A stretch of 64,000 nucleotides of DNA from an uncultured Muribaculaceae bacterium (GCA_910583675.1 CAJTYH010000013.1:1-64000), one strand, 5' to 3'; counted from the first letter of the stretch, positions 1 to 8,899 are shown. Numbers and translations are program-made. The notes: a model not told the origin generated them from the letters alone.

Positions 1-610
1 TCCAGCACTTGTCCTGGAGGTCTATGCCGGGATAGCCGAACATGCGGCTCACCGTGACAAGTTCCTCGTCGTTGATCTTAAGGATGTTGCAGCGTTTCAT
101 GGAGTTGCACAGTATCTCCTTGTTGTAGAACCCTTGACGCAGGTTCACGTCGAACACCACAAGCGTCTCGTCATTCTGTGGCATCGCGTCCATGAAGCGG
201 TTTATTGTCTGGCGTGATACGACGTTGCGTTGTGCGAGTGAGCCGAAGCATACCGCCCTGGTCTTTTCCGCGAGGCTTTCGAGTTTGGCAGTATAGGGGA
301 TGTTGTCCCATGCCACATTCTCCTTTATGTCGTACTGCGGAACGCCGGCCTGATCGATTTCCACCTGTACCGTACCGGTAGGGTAGGGAACCGTCTCTAT
401 TAGTGTGTCAAGTTCCTTGGCATTGAAGTTTTCTATGATTTCTGTGCCAAGCGCGTCGTTTCCGATGGCGCTTACCACACAGCTCGGCAATCCGAACTGT
501 TTTACGTGGTATGCGAAGTTGGCAGGGGCGCCACCTATCTTCTTACCTTCGGGAAGCACGTCCCAGAGTGCTTCACCCATTCCTACGACTATGCCGTCTG
601 ATATTTTCAT
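1..610 (-). CDS. PfkB-family fructokinase, C-terminus cut by window edge
   Basis: Carbohydrate kinase of the PfkB/ribokinase family, probably phosphorylating cytoplasmic fructose. The ATG is at 608-610 on the reverse strand and about 203 codons are visible before the sequence runs off the left edge. The N-terminus contains the family glycine motif GGAPANFAYH near residue 26, followed by FDVNLR and the NDEEL segment typical of bacterial fructokinases. The C-terminal GAGD catalytic motif lies outside the window. It begins 11 bases after the stop of the sugar permease, so the two are probably co-transcribed. The next-door fructose-type sensor supports fructose as substrate, but ribose or another sugar cannot be excluded. 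The family call is firm; the substrate is inferred. Confidence 0.88.
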   Translation of the reverse strand, partial: MKISDGIVVGMGEALWDVLPEGKKIGGAPANFAYHVKQFGLPSCVVSAIGNDALGTEIIENFNAKELDTLIETVPYPTGTVQVEIDQAGVPQYDIKENVAWDNIPYTAKLESLAEKTRAVCFGSLAQRNVVSRQTINRFMDAMPQNDETLVVFDVNLRQGFYNKEILCNSMKRCNILKINDEELVTVSRMFGYPGIDLQDKCW

Positions 611-621
611 GGCCTATGATC

Positions 622-1803
622 TTATTTTATGGTTTTTATCTTCAATGTGTAGTAGAGGAGATATGCCACTCCCGCTGCCATTACCGCGACGGCACCTGCC
701 TGTCCTGCCGCATCTGAGGCATAGCCCATTGCCAGCGGGAACAACGTGCCGCCGAACAAACCCATTATCATAAGGCCTGAAACCTCGTTTTTCTCATTGG
801 GCAGGGCTGTTATGGCTTGTGAGAACACAATCGGGAACACGTTGGAATTGCCGAATCCTACAAGTGCGATACCCACGTAGATGGTAGTCAGTGTCTCAGC
901 GGAAAAGAGGATGATCATGGATGCCGCCATCATCAGTATGCTCAGGGCAAAGAATAACTTCGGCTTTACGTAGCGCAGTATCAGCGAGCCGGACAGGCAG
1001 CCGGCGGTGCGGAATATGAAGTAGAGGCTTGTGGCGAACCCCGCCTCTTCAAGTGGGAGGCTCAGGCGCTCCATGATTATCTTGGGTGCGATGAGGTTGG
1101 TGCCCACGTCTATCCCCACGTGGCACATTATGCCGATGAAGCAAAGCAGCACAAACGGATTGGAGAGCAGTTTCAGGCACTCCTTTATGCCGGAAGCCTT
1201 GTCGGGGCGTTCCTCCTCGATCGGGGTCGCTCCCAGTATTACGATGCTTAGAAGGCTTATTGCGGCATATATCAGGAACAGTATGCGCCAGTTCATGCCG
1301 AAGGTTGGCATCATGGTCGTGGCACCCCATACGCATATTATAGGTGCGAGGAATGATGCTATGGCCTTTACGAACTGTCCGAATGTGAGAGTGGAGGGGA
1401 GCTTGTCGCTGCTGATAAGGTTGCTCACGAGCGGATTGAGCGAGGTCTGCATTAGTGCGTTGCCTATACCCAGAAGGGAGAAGGCCGCCAGCATCAGCCA
1501 GTAATTCTCGCCAAAAAGTGGGAGGACAAGGCTCAGCGCGGTTATCACAAGTGAGACAAGCACGGTCTTCTTGCGTCCGATCCGGTTCATGAGCATCCCG
1601 GTAGGTACGGCGAATATGAGGAACCAGAAAAATACGAGCGAAGGGAACAGTCCCGCCTGGGAGTCTGTAAGGCCGAGGTCTTTCTGTACGAAATTCGAAG
1701 CCGTACCCACGAGATCTACGAATCCCATTGCAAAGAAGCATAGCATCACGGGGATGAGCTGCAGCAGGGAACTTTTTTTGGTAATGGAAACTGAGGTATT
1801 CAT
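622..1803 (-). CDS. MFS sugar permease (FucP/GlcP-like)
   Basis: Inner-membrane sugar transporter of the major facilitator superfamily, 393 residues with about twelve hydrophobic segments. The loop between segments 2 and 3 carries the MFS signature with NRIGRKK around residue 75. It most resembles the fucose/glucose/galactose permease group that Bacteroides uses to import monosaccharides released in the periplasm. It is the first gene of a leftward pair with fructokinase and is divergent from the hybrid sensor-regulator. This arrangement resembles the fructan utilisation locus of Bacteroides thetaiotaomicron (BT1754 sensor, BT1757 kinase, BT1758 permease), so fructose is the likely cargo. That assignment is inferred from context; the transporter family is directly visible. 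Confidence 0.88.
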   Translation of the reverse strand: MNTSVSITKKSSLLQLIPVMLCFFAMGFVDLVGTASNFVQKDLGLTDSQAGLFPSLVFFWFLIFAVPTGMLMNRIGRKKTVLVSLVITALSLVLPLFGENYWLMLAAFSLLGIGNALMQTSLNPLVSNLISSDKLPSTLTFGQFVKAIASFLAPIICVWGATTMMPTFGMNWRILFLIYAAISLLSIVILGATPIEEERPDKASGIKECLKLLSNPFVLLCFIGIMCHVGIDVGTNLIAPKIIMERLSLPLEEAGFATSLYFIFRTAGCLSGSLILRYVKPKLFFALSILMMAASMIILFSAETLTTIYVGIALVGFGNSNVFPIVFSQAITALPNEKNEVSGLMIMGLFGGTLFPLAMGYASDAAGQAGAVAVMAAGVAYLLYYTLKIKTIK

Positions 1804-1830
1804 GGTTTTGTTTGGTTATCTTGAACACTG

Positions 1831-1838
1831 CAAAACTA
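1831..1838 (-). promoter_or_regulatory. Candidate -7 element for permease-kinase operon
   Basis: On the reverse strand this reads TAGTTTTG, matching the Bacteroidetes -7 consensus TAnnTTTG, about 28 bases before the permease start. No TTTG is visible at the proper -33 distance, so the call is tentative. It could be activated by the adjacent hybrid regulator. Confidence 0.35.
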
Positions 1839-1945
1839 TGAATAATATTTGAAACCGGGCTATAAAGATTGGAGCATGGAGTTACAATTTGGTTGCGCCG
1901 CACGTTTTTTGCAATTTGATGCTACCGTATTAGTCTCATTTATGC

Positions 1946-1953
1946 TAACTTTG
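1946..1953 (+). promoter_or_regulatory. Candidate -7 element for hybrid two-component gene
   Basis: TAACTTTG fits the Bacteroidetes -7 consensus and lies 44 bases before the ATG of the hybrid sensor gene. The nearest upstream TTTG (1915-1918) is 27 bases away, further than the usual 19 to 21, so the -33 box is weak or absent. Confidence 0.4.
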
Positions 1954-1997
1954 AGGAAAATTCACCATGTAGTGTTCCCAATCACATACGTGTACCC

Positions 1998-4790
1998 ATG
2001 AAAAGACTTCCTTACCTGTTTTTGATTTCCCATGTCTTGCTTGTGTTTTCGGCGGCAGTGGTTTTGTCCGGTTGTTCGGCCAAGCCGTCGCCTGAGTTGC
2101 GCATAGGGGTGTCGCAATGCAGCAGCGACGACTGGCGCAACAAGATGAACAGTGAAATAGAGAGGGAAATAATGTTCCATCCGGAGGCTGAGGTTGAGAT
2201 ACGCTCTGCCGATGACGACAACGACAAGCAGATCGAGGACATACGTTATTTTGCCGAAAACGGTTTCGACATTATTATTGCCGCGCCCAATCAGGCTGAC
2301 GCGCTTACCCCAGTGATAAGCGAGGTTTACCGGAAAGGGATTCCGGTGGTTCTGTTTGACCGCAATATCAACGGAGACACTTATACGGCATCAATGTATG
2401 TGGACAACAAGGCATTGGGAACGGCTGCGGCACGATATGCACGCCAGTTGATCCCGTCGGGAGACATAAATGTAATAGAGATAGAGGGGCTGGCCGGTTC
2501 CACCCCCGCCGATGACAGGCATGCCGGTTTTGCCGGAGAGGCAGCAGGACGAACCGGGATTTCCCTTCTTGCTTCCGGGGCGGGCAACTGGAACAAGGAC
2601 GATGCCATTGCCGTGGCAGACTCATTGTTACGAATTTATCCACAGACCAATCTGATCTACGCGCACAACGACCGTATGGCCATTGGAGCCTCGGAGGTGG
2701 CGCGTCGGCTCAACCGACCGGACATAAAGATAATAGGCATAGATGCCGCTCCCGAGATAGGGATCAGGGCAGTGGCGGATGGCGAGATAGATGCCACGTT
2801 CCTGTATCCTACAGAGGGGCATCGTCTGGTGCGCCTGGCACTCGCAATATTGGGAGGAGAAAATTACGACAAGGACAACATGCTTCCTATGGCGTCTCCG
2901 GTGGACAGCACCAATGCCGACATACTTCTCATGCAGAACGAATCCTTGAAGGAGGAGACAGCCAAGATGGTGCGTCTTAAGAACGAGGTCGACGAATATT
3001 GGGACAAGCATTCGGCACAGACGACCCTTTTCTATGCCACAGTTGTCATAATCATCCTCCTTTTGGGTGTGCTGTTCCTGCTGATGCGCACTTTCTGGCA
3101 ACACAAGCGCTATCAGAACGAATTGCTCCTGAAGAATACACAGTTGGCAGACGAGCGCGACAAGCAGGAGGAGCTGAACCGTCAGCTGAGCGACGCCACC
3201 AATTCTAAGCTCGTATTCTTCACCAATGTGTCGCACGATTTGCGCACACCGCTTACGCTGATAGCCGAGCCGGTTAGCCAGCTTGTGCATGCGCCAAACC
3301 TGACGGACACGCAAAGGATGATGGTGGAGGTTGCTGACCGTAATGTGCGCATTTTGAAGCGTCTTATCAATGAGATACTGGATTTCCGTAAGTTCGAGAA
3401 CGGAAAGCTTAACCTGCACCTTGTGGAAGTGGATTTTTATGCGTTGCTGCATGACTGGTACGGTGCGTTTCTCCCTCTGGCACGGAAAAGGAACATAAGG
3501 CTGCTCCTTGACATCAAAGAGGGTAAGGATTGCATGCTTGCGGTGGATGTGGAGAAGATGGAACGGGTGGTGTTCAATCTTCTTTCAAATGCTTTGAAAT
3601 TCACGCCGCCAAACGGTGAGGTGACCTTGGCTTGCCGTTGCGACGGCGATGTCATGCGCCTGTCGGTGAGCGATACGGGCATAGGTATAGCAGCCTCGGA
3701 AATCAGGAACGTATTCGACCGTTTTTACCAGGTGGACAGCGTGCACCCCAAGGGATCCGGCATCGGTCTGTGGCTCGTGAAGTCCTTTGTCGAACTTCAC
3801 GGGGGAAATGTCTCAGTGAAAAGCGACGTGGACAAGGGGGCATGCTTTAACATAGAGATGCCGGTGCGGCATGTGGATGCCCCATATGCCAATGGGGATG
3901 TATCCGTCCGTCCATCGTCTCTTGACAGCAACGATGTAATAAAGGAACTGGATGCTGCTGACGGGGAAAGCGTGGTCATTGAGGACGCGTTGCCCATTAT
4001 GCTCGTGATCGATGACAATGCCGACATACGCACGCTGGTTAAGCAGACATTGACGGGTGATTATAATGTCATTCAGGCTGCCGACGGGGAGGAGGGTCTT
4101 CGCATGGCCGTCAAGTATGTGCCAGACATAGTGCTGTGCGATGTCATGATGCCGGTAATGGATGGCATGGAATGCTGCCGTCGCATCAAGGAGGAGATAA
4201 GCACAAGCCATATCCCGGTGCTGATGCTCACGGCCTGCTCGCTTGACGAACAGCGGATGAGAGGATATGAGAGCGGAGCCGACGCATATCTTACGAAACC
4301 GTTTGATGGCGAAATGCTCAGATCACGTTGCGCGAATCTACTCGCCAATCGCAGCCGTATCAGGAATCTGTACCGATCCGAAGCGGGTGTGCCATTGGCT
4401 TCGCGGAAGGAGGAAAGCGTTTCTGCCACGAATCGGAAAGTCGTGATTTCCGACATAGACAGCGAATTCTATACCCGTTTCCTTACCATAGCAGAGAAGG
4501 AGATCGGAAATCCGGAAGTCGGGGTAGACGAGATCGCCTCCATGATGGGGCTTGGACGTTCGCAGTTCTACCGCAAGATCAAGGCGCTGACCAACTTCTC
4601 TCCGGTAGAGCTTCTTCGCCAGATGCGCCTTAAGCATGCACGATCATTGCTTACCACCACTGAAAAGAACATCAGCGAGATAGCATACGAGACGGGATTT
4701 TCCACCCCGGCTTATTTCACGAAATGTTTCCGCGATGCCTTTGGGAAAACGCCCACCGAGCTGCGCGAGGAACTCGGCATGAAGAAATAA
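1998..4790 (+). CDS. Hybrid two-component system, periplasmic fructose-type sensor
   Basis: A one-protein signalling system that senses a sugar in the periplasm and activates polysaccharide-use genes. Order along 930 residues: signal peptide with a lipobox-like LSGC ending at C26; a LacI/ribose-binding-type periplasmic domain (about 30-320); a membrane segment (344-364); histidine kinase dimerisation domain with phospho-acceptor H413; ATPase domain with N-box N527 and glycine motifs DTGIGI and GSGIGL; receiver with phospho-acceptor D715; and a C-terminal AraC-type helix-turn-helix (about 815-925). Most Bacteroides hybrid regulators have a beta-propeller sensor. The periplasmic-binding-protein type seen here is that of the fructose sensor BT1754. 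With the kinase and permease alongside, fructose is the likely signal (inference). The ATG at 1998 starts the signal peptide. Confidence 0.93.
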   Translation: MKRLPYLFLISHVLLVFSAAVVLSGCSAKPSPELRIGVSQCSSDDWRNKMNSEIEREIMFHPEAEVEIRSADDDNDKQIEDIRYFAENGFDIIIAAPNQADALTPVISEVYRKGIPVVLFDRNINGDTYTASMYVDNKALGTAAARYARQLIPSGDINVIEIEGLAGSTPADDRHAGFAGEAAGRTGISLLASGAGNWNKDDAIAVADSLLRIYPQTNLIYAHNDRMAIGASEVARRLNRPDIKIIGIDAAPEIGIRAVADGEIDATFLYPTEGHRLVRLALAILGGENYDKDNMLPMASPVDSTNADILLMQNESLKEETAKMVRLKNEVDEYWDKHSAQTTLFYATVVIIILLLGVLFLLMRTFWQHKRYQNELLLKNTQLADERDKQEELNRQLSDATNSKLVFFTNVSHDLRTPLTLIAEPVSQLVHAPNLTDTQRMMVEVADRNVRILKRLINEILDFRKFENGKLNLHLVEVDFYALLHDWYGAFLPLARKRNIRLLLDIKEGKDCMLAVDVEKMERVVFNLLSNALKFTPPNGEVTLACRCDGDVMRLSVSDTGIGIAASEIRNVFDRFYQVDSVHPKGSGIGLWLVKSFVELHGGNVSVKSDVDKGACFNIEMPVRHVDAPYANGDVSVRPSSLDSNDVIKELDAADGESVVIEDALPIMLVIDDNADIRTLVKQTLTGDYNVIQAADGEEGLRMAVKYVPDIVLCDVMMPVMDGMECCRRIKEEISTSHIPVLMLTACSLDEQRMRGYESGADAYLTKPFDGEMLRSRCANLLANRSRIRNLYRSEAGVPLASRKEESVSATNRKVVISDIDSEFYTRFLTIAEKEIGNPEVGVDEIASMMGLGRSQFYRKIKALTNFSPVELLRQMRLKHARSLLTTTEKNISEIAYETGFSTPAYFTKCFRDAFGKTPTELREELGMKK

Positions 4791-4799
4791 AAAGAAAAC

Positions 4800-4821
4800 C
4801 AGGTACCTTCACAGGCACCTG
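4800..4821 (-). terminator. Intrinsic terminator, probably for superoxide dismutase
   Basis: CAGGTACCT and AGGCACCTG form a nine-base stem with one wobble pair and a four-base loop. Read on the reverse strand the stem is followed by GTTTTCTTTTT, so it terminates leftward transcription from the dismutase gene. It may also serve the convergent regulator gene. Confidence 0.6.
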
Positions 4822-4915
4822 ATTCCCCATTCATCACATTATGCTTACAATTAAGTGCTCTTGTATGTTGGTAAGTAGCTCTTTAACGTAAGTCTTTGGT
4901 TGCGTTTATGTATTG

Positions 4916-5491
4916 TCAGTAGCGGCCTTGTACGATAGGCCAGTCCACGATGTTCCACAGGGCTTCCAGGGCATCCTTGCGGCGGTTCTGGTAGTCGAGG
5001 TAATATGCATGCTCCCACACGTCGAACGTGAGGATCGGTGTAAGCCCCTTGGTAAGGGGGGATCCCGCATTGGACTCCTGGGTGATGAAAAGCTTTCCGT
5101 CGCGGTCGCGTGAAAGCCATACCCATCCTGAGCCGAACAGTTTGACACCCGCGTCAACGAATTCCTTCTTGAACTGCTCGAATGAGCCGAAGTCCCTGTC
5201 TATGGCGGCGCGAAGTTCGCCGTCAGGCTCTCCTCCACCGTCGGGCGAGAAGGAGAAGAAATAGAATATGTGGTTCCAAGCCTGGGAGGCATTGTTGAAA
5301 AGAGCGCCTTTGGCATCCCTGATGACCTCCTCAAGAGGCAGGTCTTCAAACTCCGTGCCTTCTATCAGGGCATTCAGGTTGTCTATATAGGTCTTCTCAT
5401 GCTTTCCGTAGTGGAATTCGATCGTGCGTTTCGATATGGCCGGTTCAAGGGCATCGTTTGCATACGGAAGGTCTGGCTGGTCGTATTTCAT
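4916..5491 (-). CDS. sodB: Superoxide dismutase, Fe/Mn family
   Basis: Cytoplasmic enzyme that dismutates superoxide to oxygen and hydrogen peroxide. The 191 residues match the single-domain Fe/Mn family throughout. The four metal ligands are visible as H27 (in FHYGKH), H74 (in AWNH), D157 and H161 (in FDVWEHAYY). Q70, three residues before the second ligand tryptophan-asparagine-histidine, is the glutamine position typical of iron enzymes. Relatives in Bacteroidales such as the Porphyromonas enzyme accept either metal, so metal use is left open. It is a single gene flanked by terminators on both sides, and the ATG is unambiguous. No clear -7 box was seen between it and the upstream outer-membrane gene. 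Confidence 0.96.
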   Translation of the reverse strand: MKYDQPDLPYANDALEPAISKRTIEFHYGKHEKTYIDNLNALIEGTEFEDLPLEEVIRDAKGALFNNASQAWNHIFYFFSFSPDGGGEPDGELRAAIDRDFGSFEQFKKEFVDAGVKLFGSGWVWLSRDRDGKLFITQESNAGSPLTKGLTPILTFDVWEHAYYLDYQNRRKDALEALWNIVDWPIVQGRY

Positions 5492-5565
5492 CGTTTATGG
5501 TTTTATTTGTATTTATAAAATCTATTAATTGTAGGTAAAGGGCGTTTGCTGCTCTTCATACAGAA

Positions 5566-5602
5566 AACGCCCGGAGCACTGCTGGGGTTCGCTCCGGGCG
5601 TT
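5566..5602 (-). terminator. Strong intrinsic terminator after OmpP1 gene
   Basis: AACGCCCGGAGC (5566-5577) pairs perfectly with GCTCCGGGCGTT (5591-5602), a twelve-base stem with a 13-base loop. Read leftward it is followed by TTTTC. It lies about 55 bases after the stop of the OmpP1-like gene and isolates that gene from the dismutase. Confidence 0.8.
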
Positions 5603-5657
5603 GATTTTAATGTTTTTAGTGCCGACCGTCTGTATTGCGGCGGCAAAGTTCGCTTTT

Positions 5658-7307
5658 TCAGAATTTATATCCAAGCGTGAGCGCCAGTTGACTGGCATTT
5701 TCCGATATGGATGCCTTTGGTGCCAGTGTCCAGTACCCGTCGTAGTCGGTGAATGGGGTGAAACAGTTGTATGTGCTGGTGCGATGGCTGTATACATATG
5801 CAAGGTCTATGTAGAATCCTCCCATGCGATAGCCCAGACCAGCTGTTACCATGTTGGTGGACTTGTTGAAAGTATATCCGAGGTCGGTATTGGTCGTGTA
5901 TATTTCCAGCTTGTCGTCCATTGCGTCGTCCTTTACGCTTGACGAGGTGTAGGCGTATCCGGCACGGATACTGAACTGCGGTGTGACACGGAACTCGCCA
6001 CCGACGCGCAGGGTGTTGGAGCTGCGGAAGTAGGTGCTTATGTCGTCGTTGTAGAGGTCGAAGTCGCCGTAGCTGTCAGAGGTGGTCATCTTGTTCGTAG
6101 CGGTGTATTCGTAGTCCACGCTGAGGATGCCTCTGCCGCCGATAACTCCTGCCAGGCCGAACATCATGCGCCATGGCGATTTCATGTTCCAGTCGTATGT
6201 GGCATAGTTCGTCTGGTCGTGCCCCTTGAAACCGTTGTTGGCACCGAAACTGCATTCTCCCTGATAGGAGGTGGTCATGGAGTACCATGTGGGGGAGTGT
6301 ATGGCAAAACCGATGCGGAATTCATTGATCGGTTTGAGGATCAGGCCGAATTTGATGTTGACACCCGTTCCGGATACTTTTTTCCAGTTATCTATCTGCC
6401 AGTCGCCGTTGCCCTCCTCTATTTCGTAGTTTTCGCTGTCTGGTACAGGCACGTTTGCGCCTCGGAGGGTTTCGGTGTAGCTGCTCCAGCGCTCCTGGGT
6501 CAGGTCTGTGATGCCTATGCCGAGACCCCAGTATACCACGTTGGCCAGATTGCCGCCGAAGTCGATGTTGTACTCGTCGGTGTATCCACGTTCACGCACG
6601 CTGAAGTCGGCTGTGCCCGTTGTGGCGGGAATGCCGGGATTGCCGCCGCTACCCGGTACTGCATATTGGAACAGGCCGTTGTAGACTATGTTCTGGGTGT
6701 TGGACGAAGGATCCGTGACGGTTACGGGATTTATGATTCCGGCACCGAAACCGAGAATGCTCAACCAATTGATATCCGAGTCCTGATAAGGGTCGTAGTC
6801 GTCATAGAATAGCATCTTGTCAGGGTTGACTCCATCGGTCATGAGAGCGATGTAATTTGACATTGAAGTCTCCACCGGTATGCCTCCCCCACGGTACTCC
6901 CGGGTGAAGGATTTCAGGCGGTTGTAGCTCACGCCCCAGGAGAAGGTCTGCATCACGGGATTTGAGAAGTTCATGGTGCCCACATATCCGAAATTGTTCA
7001 CATCGAAGTGTGTGTTGCTTACGGAAGCAGTTCCGGGAATGCCCGAGGTCTTGTTTGTCAGGAAACTCAGGTCAAGTGTCAGGCCTATGTCGCTCCCACG
7101 ATATACGCCGATGCCGGCAGGGTTCTGTCCGAGGGTTGAAAGATCTCCTCCAAGCGCTGTGAAGGCTCCACCCATCGCCATGAAGCGAGCTGTCCCTCGA
7201 AGTTCGGTGGGTGAAAGATTGTATGCGTCAATGGCGCTTTGCGCCATTGTGGTCGCCGGAATGGCAGTCAGTAGCAGTAATTGAGCTGTACGTAATATCT
7301 TTTTCAT
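5658..7307 (-). CDS. OmpP1/FadL/TodX-family outer-membrane protein
   Basis: Predicted beta-barrel of 549 residues with a cleavable signal peptide (about residues 1-22, ending TMAQ). The mature N-terminus (GTARFMAMGGAFTALGGD, then LGQNPAGIG) is the hallmark of the Bacteroidetes branch of the FadL/TodX hydrophobic-compound transporter family. The rest alternates short aromatic-rich strands with loops and ends in GYKF, a C-terminal phenylalanine as expected for a BAM-assembled barrel. Family members carry hydrophobic molecules across the outer membrane, but the Bacteroidales group has no settled substrate. It lies downstream of the Gly/Trp-rich secreted protein in the same direction, separated by 187 bases containing a large inverted repeat, so co-transcription is uncertain. 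Confidence 0.85.
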   Translation of the reverse strand: MKKILRTAQLLLLTAIPATTMAQSAIDAYNLSPTELRGTARFMAMGGAFTALGGDLSTLGQNPAGIGVYRGSDIGLTLDLSFLTNKTSGIPGTASVSNTHFDVNNFGYVGTMNFSNPVMQTFSWGVSYNRLKSFTREYRGGGIPVETSMSNYIALMTDGVNPDKMLFYDDYDPYQDSDINWLSILGFGAGIINPVTVTDPSSNTQNIVYNGLFQYAVPGSGGNPGIPATTGTADFSVRERGYTDEYNIDFGGNLANVVYWGLGIGITDLTQERWSSYTETLRGANVPVPDSENYEIEEGNGDWQIDNWKKVSGTGVNIKFGLILKPINEFRIGFAIHSPTWYSMTTSYQGECSFGANNGFKGHDQTNYATYDWNMKSPWRMMFGLAGVIGGRGILSVDYEYTATNKMTTSDSYGDFDLYNDDISTYFRSSNTLRVGGEFRVTPQFSIRAGYAYTSSSVKDDAMDDKLEIYTTNTDLGYTFNKSTNMVTAGLGYRMGGFYIDLAYVYSHRTSTYNCFTPFTDYDGYWTLAPKASISENASQLALTLGYKF

Positions 7308-7344
7308 GATCCCATAAATTTTTCAAGTTGAATAGGGGGAAGTG

Positions 7345-7470
7345 GAGAAATTAAGAAGTTAAGAAATTTAGAAGGGCATCCCCGCGATCAACAGTTTGTC
7401 CTTTTTTTGATAAGTTATTCTCTAATAATTGTAATATCAAGTTTCTAAATTTCTTAACTTCTCAATTTCT
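7345..7470. repeat. Large AT-rich inverted repeat between two envelope genes
   Basis: About 28 bases at 7345-7373 are the reverse complement of 7442-7470 with one mismatch; the shared core is TTCTAAATTTCTTAACTTCT. The arms enclose about 70 bases. The element fills the 187-base gap between the OmpP1 gene and the Gly/Trp-rich gene. A similar arrangement with a different arm sequence occurs at 17751-17890. It could be a small palindromic mobile repeat or an mRNA stem; nothing in the sequence decides this. Confidence 0.7.
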
Positions 7471-7494
7471 TCATTTCTATATTTCTCAAAACTT

Positions 7495-8808
7495 TTACCG
7501 TCCCCTGTGACCACCGCCACCGCCGCTGCTGCGGGTTGCGCCTCCACCTGAGAAGCCGCCTCCGCCACTGCTGCGACCCGAACCGAAGCTACCGGAAGAT
7601 GAGTTGCGTCCGCGAGAGCCGGAATTGTAGCTCGGGGTGTAGTTGTTAGAGTTGTTTCGGTTGGAGTTGGAGTTGTTATAGCTGTTGCTGCGGTTGGTGT
7701 TCGTATTTGTGTTCTGGTTCTGGTAGTAACCTCCGCGACCGCGTGTCGGGGCTGTTGTGGCGTTGCTGTTGACCGTTCCCGACGGACGGGGTGTAGGCTG
7801 GCGGTATCCGGGACGTGCGGTACCGTTGGTCACGCCGGTGCCACGGTTGCCGGATGTGGATGGACGAAGCCCGTTGCTGTTGTTGATCGAGCCACGGGTG
7901 CCGTTGGAAGTGTACCGGCCGCTTGAAGTCCCCGGGCGATAGGTGCCATTGCTGCCGTTGCTACCGGAAGCGGGACGGTTGGGACGGTATGCGCCGGAAG
8001 ATGTGTATGTGTGGTGGTGATGGCCGCCACCCCATACAGGGCCGCTCCAGACGGGGCCTCCCCAACCGGGATACCATCCGCCTCCCCATCCGGGGTATCC
8101 CCAACCGGGGCCACCCCAAGACCATGAAGGCCCCCATCCCCAGCTCCATGACCAGGAGGGTCCCCAGTAATTGAATGCCGGGCCGTAGCCGAAGCCCCAC
8201 CATGGATCATAGTATCCCCAGTTGTTCCATGCCCAGGGATTGGAATAGTAGGTGCCGTAATATGGATAGCCGTAGCCGCCGTACAGGTTGATGTTGACGG
8301 TGCTTTGGGGCTGTATGGCCGAATAGTTCATGGCATCGGCATATTCCGGATTCTCGGCAACGTTTTCAGCATATGCCTCCTGAGCCACCTCGGAGTTGTG
8401 GAAGCGTGCGAGGTTGCGGGTGTTGGACATCTCCTCGAATTGCTGCAGGGAGATGGAATCCGGCATCTGGGTGCCATTGTCGGCAGCGGGGATGCGGCGG
8501 TTGTATTCGTCTACGTCGCGTGTGGATGTTCCTGCGGGGACATACTTGTCGGCGCTCTGGTATTCGCCCACGTTGTTCCAGGGCACGTATGCCGCACCGT
8601 CGTAGTAATACTGCTGCTCCCGGGCTTGCTGATAGTTCTCCCGGTTATCCAAGGCTTGCTTGACGACCTTTTTTGTCTCTTTCTTGGCCTTGGAGGCGTC
8701 GTAGTAGATGTCGTCGTCATAATAGCTTTGTGCCATGACGCCCGATGCTCCCAGCAATGAAGCGAGTGCGAGTGCCTGCCAGCGGCCTATGATAGCTCGA
8801 GTTTTCAT
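7495..8808 (-). CDS. Secreted Gly/Trp/Tyr-rich low-complexity protein
   Basis: Unrecognised exported protein of 437 residues. A signal peptide ends near residue 26 (GVMAQ). The segment to about 165 is ordinary and polar, with a YYDDD cluster and a lysine-rich stretch. Residues about 170-265 are dominated by Trp, Gly, Tyr and Pro in short repeats such as WGGPVW and GWGPSW, followed by HHHH. The C-terminal third is rich in Asn, Ser, Gly and Arg and ends in a Gly/Arg/Ser tail (GGGGGHRGR). The composition suggests a disordered or adhesive surface protein or cell-wall matrix component. No catalytic domain is visible. The ATG and signal peptide are clear, and a candidate promoter lies 84 bases upstream. 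Confidence 0.75.
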   Translation of the reverse strand: MKTRAIIGRWQALALASLLGASGVMAQSYYDDDIYYDASKAKKETKKVVKQALDNRENYQQAREQQYYYDGAAYVPWNNVGEYQSADKYVPAGTSTRDVDEYNRRIPAADNGTQMPDSISLQQFEEMSNTRNLARFHNSEVAQEAYAENVAENPEYADAMNYSAIQPQSTVNINLYGGYGYPYYGTYYSNPWAWNNWGYYDPWWGFGYGPAFNYWGPSWSWSWGWGPSWSWGGPGWGYPGWGGGWYPGWGGPVWSGPVWGGGHHHHTYTSSGAYRPNRPASGSNGSNGTYRPGTSSGRYTSNGTRGSINNSNGLRPSTSGNRGTGVTNGTARPGYRQPTPRPSGTVNSNATTAPTRGRGGYYQNQNTNTNTNRSNSYNNSNSNRNNSNNYTPSYNSGSRGRNSSSGSFGSGRSSGGGGFSGGGATRSSGGGGGHRGR

Positions 8809-8891
8809 ATTGGTGTTCTCCTATGTTTGTCTTTTTGACTGTTAGACACGTGCTGTGACACACGGGTTTAATCTGCAACAGATTATTTTTA

Positions 8892-8899
8892 CAAAAATA
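8892..8899 (-). promoter_or_regulatory. Candidate -7 element for Gly/Trp-rich gene
   Basis: Reads TATTTTTG on the reverse strand, matching TAnnTTTG, 84 bases before the start. A TTTG at 8928-8931 is 28 bases away, further than usual, so only the -7 match supports it. Confidence 0.4.

Noticed and set aside
1049..1903. 284-codon reverse open frame in another frame of the permease gene
   Set aside because: Arg/Pro/His-rich shadow of the permease, with no membrane segments.
2628..3452. 274-codon reverse-strand open frame inside the hybrid regulator
   Set aside because: It is antisense to conserved sensor and kinase domains, His-rich from codon bias, and without recognisable features.
7495..8808. 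Tandem DNA repeats that could suggest a CRISPR array
   Set aside because: The repetition comes from Gly/Trp and Ser/Asn codons in one open frame; there are no equal spacers or cas genes.
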